Shown here piece by piece: positions 49,730-64,000 of a DNA stretch of 64,000 bases. The notes under the pieces are model-generated. The model saw only the letters and a list, made by a program, of their open reading frames with translations. It ran no database searches and had not been told where the DNA came from. The first letter of the stretch is position 1. Each line of letters starts with the position of its first letter. This stretch comes from Siniperca chuatsi. Taxonomy: Eukaryota; Chordata; Actinopteri; Centrarchiformes; Sinipercidae. The position numbers and the translations under genes were made by a program. The stretch covers positions 4,862,945 through 4,926,944 of the forward strand of contig NC_058062.1 of the NCBI RefSeq assembly GCF_020085105.1, written 5' to 3'.

Positions 49730-50454
49730 TTAGGTTGTTAGGAGCGAATAACAATGTGAAGCTGACTAAACTAACAAACGCAATAAAACTGCAGTCTGAT
49801 ATGCATCGGAATTTATTTAATTAAAGTCCATTTTGGCTTAGTATACCATAAAACTGGACACAGCCTACGTGTCGTCCTCTCCTGTCGTGCTTTTCTTTGT
49901 AGCACTTCCGTGTTTTCTTTCCGCCTCACAGTTTGGGGACTCCTCATTGGTTGATTGGGAGTTTAAGGCGGAGCTTCGATAAACACGCCAACAAATCCCC
50001 AATAAATGGAGAGAGAGAGAGAGAGAGAGAGACGCACTGATAATAGGATTACTACTCCTATAATTAAGTTTATTGTACAAGAAACTATGGCCTTCAATGG
50101 CTACACCTACCAAACTACAGATATTTATAGAAATATTATGGTAATAAATTAGAAAAAACGACCATTATTCAACAGAGCATTATTGCCATTGTGTTTTCCA
50201 ACAAAATCGCAGCTGTTTTCAATCAGGTGCCAAGTCAATCAGAGATGTAAAACAACAGTATAAAAGTATAGTAGACTATAAAGATAACAATATAAAAGTA
50301 CCAAAATACACATACAAGTAAGGGAGAGGAAGAAGCGCCAGGTCACAGATTGAGTAAAACAGAAAAAGTAAAATTAAAATAAATAAAAACACAAAAATCA
50401 AAATCAAAAATACTAAAATATAAGTACAGAAATAGAAATAAACTAGGCAGGTAT
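49730..50454. other. rusf1 upstream flank with a (GA)n tract
   Basis: Likely rusf1 promoter close to 49730, by position. A GA repeat covers about 50009-50032. No other gene is supported. Confidence 0.4.
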
Positions 50455-50790
50455 AATGTTTACCATCTTAGTTTAGCATGCTAGCATACTAACATTTGCT
50501 AATCAGCACACTAAGTACAGGCGAGACTGATGGGGATGTCATTAATTTTTCAAGTATTTGGTCATAAACCAGTATAAGTATTGTACAAATTGAAATGTTG
50601 ACCTGATGGTGGCGCTATATGACATATAGGGGATCACCAAACTGATTACAATTCATCCTTTGGGCACCATGAATGTTTGAACCAAATTTCACAGCAATCC
50701 ATCCAATAGTTATTGTGATATTTCAGTCTGGACCAAAGTGTTGGACCAACTGATATTACCATCCCTGCAGGGCCATGCTGCCACCATTGC
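50455..50790. repeat. Dispersed teleost repeat, copy 4 (longest)
   Basis: Starts with tagcatgctagcatactaac and continues through gttgacctgatggtggcgct, ggggatcaccaaactgatta, caatccatccaatagttatt and gatatttcagtctggaccaa. The same order occurs in the copies near 12.6-13.2 kb and 18.8 kb. No open frame or terminal repeat is visible. Confidence 0.7.
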
Positions 50791-53019
50791 TTAAAATACC
50801 GTTATATACAATGAATACCGTGCCTGTGGTGTGTGCAGGTGTACTCAGGTGAGCAAATGTACTAGCTCTTGCACTTCATCTCTTTGCATGTTACACAGTT
50901 GTTATATTACAAACAAATTAAACTGTACTGTCCGTAAAGAACAGGCCAGGAGAGTGGGATGTGATAAGGAGGGTCACAGTTTTTGAGTTATGAGTATTGG
51001 TCATTTAGATGATGTGCCTGGGCAAGAAGCTGTTCCTGAACCTGGACGTGTGAATAAGGATGTTCCTGCTGGAAGATCAAAAAGATGATTGTTGGCATGA
51101 GTCAAGGGCCTGCTGTGATGATGTTTGTGACCTTCTCTGAGCATCTTGTTGTTTGTTTGGGCCAATGCATTTAGATCAGAAATCTATCCACACTTGCTTT
51201 GACCAGTCCTAGTAACTGAGAACGACCAAACATTATTATTACTCTGAAGCAGTACCAGCAATTTACTGATGCAAGACAAGGCCAGTTTGTCGTTATTTAG
51301 AGACAACACTAAATGGATCAAGATCCCAATTCGCTGTGGTTTGAAATGTACCCACAGTTAAAAAACACATTTTGTGAATAGAACTTTGTACTTGTGGTTC
51401 CCTGGGTGTCAATTCCCCCTGTTCTACTTTCTTAAAACACAGAGGAATGCACCTGACAGGATGTGATGCAGACACTGGGTCTGTTGAGCAACAACGATTG
51501 GATGGAAAAGCCACAGCAGCCACACAGCTCTCATGCTCTTTTTTATCATGAGGAAAGATCCAGCTGTCTTTGAGGCTGGTAGAGTGTACAGCGAGTGGCG
51601 TCAGCTCTGAAAAAATGCAGTCACGTAGTCATTAATCGCTGAGTTAAGGGGGAGTGAATATTTCTTATCTCTGGATCATAGAGCAGACCCAAAAGAAGAG
51701 TGTATGTTTCCAAAGTGATATAAAGATGCAGTGATTGAGCAAAAAGCTAATGAGGTGTTGAATGAAAGACAAAAACATACGATCTGTTAACTCTTCCAAG
51801 ATCAATTTAACAGTGAGGCAGGAATCTGTGACTGTTTCACCCCAAGACGAGACAAGTGCTGACACACCTTTCCCAAGTCCTCAGGAATGTTGTGTGGGAA
51901 ACAAGAGAGGAAAGGTCGTACTGTCATGCTGTGCAGTATTTGAATCTGTGACAAATGAAGGAGAGAGGAAGCCTAACCTGCAAATACAAGGAATAGAATA
52001 TGAGAACTAATGTAACCGAGTGAACAAAGGGTTTGTATGTGTGGGAGGGCAAGAAAAGAAGGAAGGAGCCTGCACAGTAAATGGGCGTGGAAGTTTCACA
52101 CTGAGTTTCACTCCTAGCTCTCAGTCCTTTCATTTAACAACTTATATGGCACTGGGATTTCACAGGAACAAGTCGGCATTGGCGCTGTTGTCTGTCGGAC
52201 TCCTACTACAATGACAGCAGTGGTGTTTGGATGACGACGTGTGGAAATCTTCACTGAAACTTTCATATCTAAAGGAAGAAACTTCATGCGGCAGCTGTCA
52301 CCATAAACTGGAATTTTGTTTAGGATACAATACACCTGCCCACCATCTCATTAAGACTGTAAATAACACACTGGACAAACAAAGAAGGTTTGTACTTTAA
52401 AGTAAGAATTTAACCCTTGAATGAGGTTTAATTGTGTTTAAAGTATCTGGTCAATTTTATATTCACTGTCTTTATTCAAGTTGTGCCTTTTTGTCCTTGA
52501 GAACCAACTTTAAGATTTTCTTTTCAGCTGTGTATAATTACAGAACAGAAACTCTAACTCACATTTAGTAATCCACACTTTTACATTTGAGGACACAGAC
52601 CAGAATCATTAAGTTTCTCGCTACAAATGATTCACAGGCTTGTGCTACATTATATTACATGAACTATTATTAACTCAGTCCAACTCTCTGCTGACACATT
52701 TTTTCAAGTGACAAACACACATGGCATGCAGGTGTCCCACTCTTTGATCAAATCAGAGATTAGATAAATTATATTTTGTTTTCATTTTGCCATGACAACG
52801 GTGCCTGCCAAGCGGGAGGTTTCAACATTTTTAAAGTGTGATCATACAAGTTTTTCAAGCTTTTTTGTTGTTGTATAGTTAACAGCTGCACCCCATGTTA
52901 CGCCATTCAAAGAGTACTTTCTGTTTCATGCTGGAAATACCCAGTCCAGAGAAATTCCCATGCAAGAACATATTGTCTGAATGTTTTGAAGAACATGTTT
53001 AGACTTGTAAGGGACATTT

Positions 53020-53055
<36 letters not shown>

Positions 53056-54052
53056 TTTTTAATTCTGTCTGTCCCAGTTCTGTTGGCAACAGGTCAAACT
53101 GCTCAGTGTAAACTCATCAAACCTTATAAACTACAAAGTAAACACAGGTCACAATAGCAACTTGGGAACACATTCTTCTGTTTTAGCACAAATTAAAGCA
53201 GCAACAAGCACCACCTGGGCAATCTTAAGTGACAGCATTTTTCACAAGGACATGATTGGAGATAATGAAAACCCTTAATATTCCCTTTGGGCCATGTTGG
53301 CACCTGAATTATACTTTGACTGATTCTGGCGTGTTATCATTATTAGTCCAAAAAACAGGTGGGCAAGGTTTAAGAGGGGCTCAAATTTTAGTCTTACTAC
53401 AGAGGGACATTTTAAATATGTATACACCTTAACAAAACCATGGGAACTGTGGGAGTTTTGTTATTTTATGTACAGTCACAAAAAATAGTTCTTGTATCAG
53501 TGTTTTGGCAGAATGCATGCAGGATAATACCAGTCTTGTACAGCGTTATTCAGGTTTAGTAATGGAGGGAGACTCTGACATTGTGTAGTTAAATGGAGGT
53601 GACGTCAGCAATCAGGTTATTATTTTCAGAATGTAAGCAGGAACATGAATAGAACAGAAAAGATCAAATGCAACCCGTGTAGATAGATAAAATAACTCTG
53701 AGGTCATCTGTCCCATTGTGCCGGAACAATATTCTGAAAAGACCATACGCAAGTTCCTAAGTACATACCCAAGTACACTTGTAACATTAAAGTATAAATA
53801 TAACTAATAATAATAATAATAATATAGGCTAAGTGTTTACCTAGGCAGGGTTTGGCCTTACATAAAGGGTGAAACAAACAATTCTATCAGGTGTGAACAA
53901 AGTTAAAACCATAAAGCAGCCACTCAGACAAATCATACAATTGTTCTTTGCTTTTCAGCAAATTTAGTTAAAGTTTAGTAGCTAAGTGGTTTTAGTAATT
54001 ATGACATTACTCAGCTAAACCTTTCTTAAACATGCTGTTATGTTTTGCAGAA
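50791..54052. other. Intergenic region before tmem265
   Basis: No coding exon supported. A (TAA)n tract lies at about 53021-53054 and a shorter one near 53805-53823. A non-coding first exon of tmem265 is expected here because the coding exon begins right after an acceptor at 54050; one candidate ends near 52387, but this is weak. Confidence 0.4.
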
Positions 54053-55660
54053 ATGTCTAATTCACCTCAGACACATGTAACGATGGATGAAGTGGTCCCA
54101 CTGAATACCATTCCAGGGTCAGGTGACACACAAAATAATAACACTTGCAATCAAGTAATCAGCTGCACTGGACGTGGTGCTGCCTCCTGCTGCGGTGACA
54201 AGAACCACAGGAAACTAGCCATCTGCAGCATCATCTGTGGGATCTCCTGCATTGGAATCAAGGCTCTGATCAATTCAGTCAAGGTATTTTATCGTCTGGT
54301 TCTTTGGGGGACAGTAACACAAGGGGAAATACTTTGTACTAAAAAGACTGCATCTGCATTTTAAGATATGAACTTGATATTCACTTAATTTGTCTAACGC
54401 AGACTGCTGAAGCCTCATATGAACTTGTATGTGTTTTTATATACAAGTTCATATGAGGCTATGTAGATTTACACAGAATGAGGACTGTGGATTTTGTCCT
54501 CCACTTCACTTACATTGAAATAAGGAAGGATATCTGTATGGCCAGAGACAACAGAGTGAACAGATTCAATCTACACTATTTCAGAGAAAGTCTACTTTTC
54601 GAAGACAGAGTTTCATGACAGTTATAATTTTATAAAGGATGTTGTTTGTACCTGCCTAATGTTGTGTTTGGGCTCCTGGAGACCCCAGGCTCTCTTTAAC
54701 ACCACTAAACACACACTTATCATTGTTTTATCGCCTTGAGCCTTCATGACTTTTCCTTTTTTTATGAGAATTGCTTAGAAACATGATTTTGAACTGATTA
54801 CATGTTTCAAAAGCTGCCACAGGAAATCAGTACTTCAGCTGTAAAACATGGTTAAATACAATGGATTGCCATTGTGTTTTGTATCTGTGATCTGTGTTGA
54901 CAGGTCTTTTTCCGCCGCACTACTCCTTCCAAATCCCCAAAAGAGTCTAAGTTAGACCTCTCTGTGGTGTAATTGACCCCAAACAGTAGTAACACCACTC
55001 TGTAGATTAACATACTGTACTTTTCTTTGTCTGTGAATGACTTTTAGGCAAATAAAAGGAATATGTTTGTTCCTGCATAGCCTGTATAATATATTAAACA
55101 TGAAACATTGTAATGACACCAAATAAGGACATGTTTCATGGCCATTTCTGTATTTTGTGACCTAATGTGCAAGCACAATTTGTGACAGAGTAAAGATTAC
55201 CCCTTCAATACTTTTCTACATATTAGGTTTTAATAAGATCAGAAGAGAATATTTAAAAAATGGTGGATTTTGCAGTTATTATTTTTACACATGCAGCAGT
55301 GAGGTCTGTGGGACCCCAAGCAATGACAAAGTAAAGCCAGTTTCAACAAAATACAAGGAGTAAAGAGAGTCCTTTAAAATCACTAGACTAAATGAGAAAC
55401 TAGATTATTGCTTATTTTCAGTGATATTAGTTTCAATATGTATTTATATATTGCTTTTTCTGATTTAACCCTTGGTTGAAAATATCGTCTTGTCCTTACT
55501 TCAACAGGCTGAGAAGACGACAGATCCAGAGATAGCTGCGATGTTTTCACGACGGGCAAGAAAATTTGGCATCATCTCCATCGTGACATGGGTTGCCATT
55601 CTGGCTTTAATTCCCATACTAATGGCACTAATCTCATATCTTTTCACTCTGAAAGACTGA
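54053..55660 (+). CDS. tmem265: Transmembrane protein 265
   Basis: Two coding exons, 54053-54283 and 55508-55660, join in phase 0 and give 127 residues (human 108). The N-terminus is polar and Cys-containing. Membrane helix 1 lies at about residues 57-74 (LAICSIICGISCIGIKALI). The cytoplasmic loop holds FSRRARKFGIISIV, and helix 2 is VAILALIPILMALISYLF. This two-helix layout with a basic ARK loop matches human TMEM265 and the CD225/dispanin superfamily. The acceptor tttgcag just before the ATG implies an upstream non-coding exon. Position between rusf1 and prr14 agrees with human 16p11.2, where these genes are also close. Function is not established. Confidence 0.85.
54411..54460. other. Perfect 20-bp inverted repeat in the tmem265 intron
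   Basis: Arms 54411-54430 (agcctcatatgaacttgtat) and 54441-54460 are exact reverse complements around a 10-base loop. The transcript would form a strong hairpin. It is short for a microRNA precursor and no transposon context was seen. Confidence 0.6.
54904..54972 (+). CDS. Possible alternative last exon of tmem265
   Basis: After a good acceptor (ttgacag) the sequence opens in the phase 0 needed to follow the 54283 donor. It encodes VFFRRTTPSKSPKESKLDLS and two more residues, then TAA. AATAAA follows at 55051-55056. Use of this exon would give a 99-residue protein with the first membrane helix only and a basic, Ser-rich tail. There is no transcript evidence in the sequence itself. Confidence 0.4.
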   Translation, partial: VFFRRTTPSKSPKESKLDLSVV

Positions 55661-56426
55661 TCAACTTTGATAAACCTCTACAGAAGATAAACAGTGGAGT
55701 GGCTCTTCTCATTTGGATTTTTATGGGGACAGACAGCAGACAGTACAACGCTGTTTATCAAATACTAAAAACCATGAAGATTGGTAGTTACACAAAACAG
55801 AAAAAGACTGCTTTAGTCTTTCTTGTGCTGATAAAACAACTGCTTACCCAGTTTACACTTTTCTACTTGCTCTTAACCATTTACATTTTTTACACAAAGA
55901 ACTTTTACATGTTTTTTTTATATACACCATGATATTTATTTTAACAATATATGAACAAAATCTAAATGACCATATAAAATCCAGCATTAACTATAGTTTG
56001 AGACGTGACACATATACATTATATATTAAAGATTACAATTGTCATTCCCCAGTAAGGACCCAATCCTTATTTTTGCACCTTAAGTTCCATTACAATTTAA
56101 CATACTCATTCTTAGATACTGTATAAATTTGCAGATAACACAAAAGTTAATGAATTACTCAATCTGACAAGTAGTAACATAAACTTGTTCAAGGATTGGG
56201 TCTGTACTGGAAATAAAATGGCATGGCAGTGCTTCTTCAGAACATTATGATATCCTGCTCTTGTTGCCAACATTATCTTGGCATTATTGCATTGTTACCA
56301 TATTAGCTTTATTAATGTCAAATGTATCAATAAGTTGTGCTTGTCTACAAACATATAAACAGATACAATTTAATAATAAAATGACAAATGTGTGTGCTGA
56401 GTTCCTTGAAGCATTTTAACATGCCC

Positions 56427-56432
<6 letters not shown>
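55661..56432. other. tmem265 3'UTR and flank
   Basis: AT-rich sequence with several AATAAA hexamers on the plus strand (for example near 56211 and 56374) that could end tmem265 transcripts. No other gene supported. Confidence 0.5.

Positions 56433-56471
<39 letters not shown>
56433..56471. repeat. Run of about 39 A
   Basis: Uninterrupted A homopolymer just left of the MITE that starts near 56512. It could be a retroposon tail, but no body was recognised upstream. Confidence 0.8.
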
Positions 56472-56473
<2 letters not shown>

Positions 56474-56511
56474 CAGCAACTTTTACAAATATGCCTATAA
56501 AACACCTATTT

Positions 56512-56889
56512 AGCGATCCAGTGTGTAACATTTAGGAGGAGCTATTGGCAGAAATGGAATATAATATTTATTAGTATGTTTTCATTAGTGTATAATCACT
56601 CGAAAATAAGAGTCGGTGTGTTTTCGTTACCTTAGAATAAGCCGTTTTTATCTACAGAGGGAGCGGCTCCCCTTCCACGGAGGTCGCCATGTTGCACCGC
56701 CATGTTTCTACAGTAGCCCAGAACGAACAAACCAATCACTGGGTCTAGATAGGGCCTTTTGCAATTTTCGCGGCCACCATAGTTTCTCCTACACGCTTGG
56801 AAGGGGAGAAAGAGGCGAGCGGTATTCAAATGGTTGCAAAGTGCAATTTCACCGCTAGATGCCACTAAATCCTACACACTGGACCTTTA
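56512..56889. mobile_element. MITE with CCAGTGTGTA termini
   Basis: The left end reads gatccagtgtgtaacattta, and the right end is its inverted counterpart, taaatcctacacactggacc. Internal sequence includes gtttctacagtagcccagaa and accgctagatgccactaaat. I recognise this as a common non-coding teleost element of about 370 bp. Open frames inside it on both strands are by-products. Confidence 0.8.
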
Positions 56890-58062
56890 AACAGAAAATC
56901 TTACAGTTAAGGCAACCTCATAAAAATATGTCCCCCCCCAAAAAAACAAACAACAAAAAAAAGAAAAAAAACATATACATAGGCAGTTTATCAAGAAGTT
57001 AGATTTGTAATACAAATATAGACACCACAAAACAATCCAGAGAGAACCACAGGTAATAAAAAGCCAACTAGCAGTGGAATCTGGACACCTCCACTTGATT
57101 AGAAATGCTCTCTGGAGTGCCGTCTTGTTTCCAAGTTATATTTTCTACAACAAAAACCTATTCAGCCATAAAATTACAAACAACTAATTGACAGGGTCTG
57201 TCCTGAGCTGAGTAAACTGATTTAAACGGTGCATGCTGCTTAACGACACACCTGACCGTACATAAAATTAGTGGACAGAAACTTGTTGGTTGTGAAACTG
57301 GTTGCAGCAAATACAAATCTCTTGCTGGCATTTTTAAAAGCTATATTCAGCATTTAATTTAAAAAAAAATAGCTGCCTTTATAAAATAACTTACAATGAC
57401 GCTGCAAGGTCACTACTACTTGTGTAATACATACATGTTTTCTTTCAAACAAGACAGCGCAAAAGAAATCAGATGCATTCTGCATTGTCATTTTTGAAAA
57501 GAAAGTCATTGTAACAAAACGGCATCATCACTCACCCAAGGAGGTTGTGCAGATTTGTAATACTCTGGGTAAGTCTGAGATTTTAGAAACTTAAGATATA
57601 ACGAAAATGCTATGATACTGTAACAAGTGTTTAAATCAAGGATGTCAACGTTTGCCATTAGACAGTTTCACTGATCGCAGATGGAAAGTGGTGGGGGGAA
57701 TAATGGACGACAGAGGTTTGAGTGAAGTAATGACAAATAAGTGACTTACTGTATAATGCATTTAACCACTATGTTTATAACCAACTTCTATGAGGCAACA
57801 CACTTATGGTGCTATAGTGCCTTATTCTTCACCTTGCAGGCTACACATGCTACAGAACGAACATGTAATTCTTCAATAATAACTTGTCACCACAACAACT
57901 ATACACTGATTGTGCAGACAAACAGTAAAAAATAAAGAGCTGGAAGACTCATATGTGAATCTTCATGTTGAAAACACATTAGAAATAGTCACATAAACAG
58001 TATTATCTCTTGCAGTGCTTTTTAATGGCTGCCAAACAATCAACATTTAAAAAAGGCATCTG
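56890..58062. other. Gene-free stretch and prr14 3'UTR
   Basis: No coding exon supported. The part next to 58063 should be prr14 3'UTR; on the minus strand an ATTAAA near 58020 is a possible poly(A) signal. A homopolymer-rich C/A stretch covers 56930-56972. Confidence 0.45.

Positions 58063-64000
<5,938 letters not shown>

Noticed and set aside
51293-51523. Cys-containing minus-strand frame that suggested a chemokine
   Set aside because: The cysteine spacing does not fit CC or CXC chemokines, and no signal-peptide exon or matching splice sites were found.
52080-52125. Interferon-response element upstream of tmem265
   Set aside because: Two tttc-containing half sites occur, but their spacing does not fit the GAAANNGAAA consensus.
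56616-56865. Overlapping open frames on both strands
   Set aside because: They lie wholly within the CCAGTGTGTA MITE, which is non-coding.

Overview
The window is a piece of a ray-finned fish genome, most likely a percomorph teleost. The genes have many short exons with standard GT-AG introns. The flanks hold fish-type MITEs, a tRNA-derived SINE and fragments of non-LTR retrotransposons. The gene set (cox6a2, armc5, rusf1, tmem265, prr14) matches genes known from human 16p11.2, so this is a conserved vertebrate block. All exon maps below were read by eye from splice sites and codon phase; no alignment or search was run.

Layout, left to right. 1-6.2 kb: the 5' half of an elastin gene on the minus strand, made of many tiny symmetric phase-1 exons, with the signal-peptide exon and a TATA box at its right end. 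6.3-16 kb: gene-poor, with LINE fragments, a fold-back MITE and old dispersed repeats. 16.0-17.7 kb: cox6a2 (+). 18-19.5 kb: a SINE and other repeats. 19.5-25.3 kb: armc5 (-), seven coding exons, 1278 residues.

26.2-45.2 kb is the unusual part. Between armc5 and rusf1 lie a Myb/SANT-like (trihelix) gene (+), a spliced Harbinger-transposase-derived gene (-) whose three catalytic acidic positions are all changed, elongin B (-), a spliced integrase-derived gene (-), a MADF-BESS-like gene (+) starting 336 bp from it in divergent orientation, and a THAP-domain gene (-). Five of these six genes belong to families that are transposon-derived or closely tied to transposons. They look like intact, spliced host genes rather than elements.

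45.9-49.7 kb: rusf1 (-), 14 coding exons, 430 residues. 54.0-55.7 kb: tmem265 (+), with a possible alternative last exon. 58.1-64 kb: the 3' part of prr14 (-), including its Tantalus domain, running off the right edge.

Functional links: armc5 encodes a CUL3 adaptor and elob a subunit of CUL2/CUL5 ligases, while cox6a2 and elastin are tissue-specialised genes. The main points for follow-up are the transposon-derived gene cluster, an apparent one-base frameshift in elob exon 3, and a copied cox6a2 3'UTR segment inside that gene's own intron 1.
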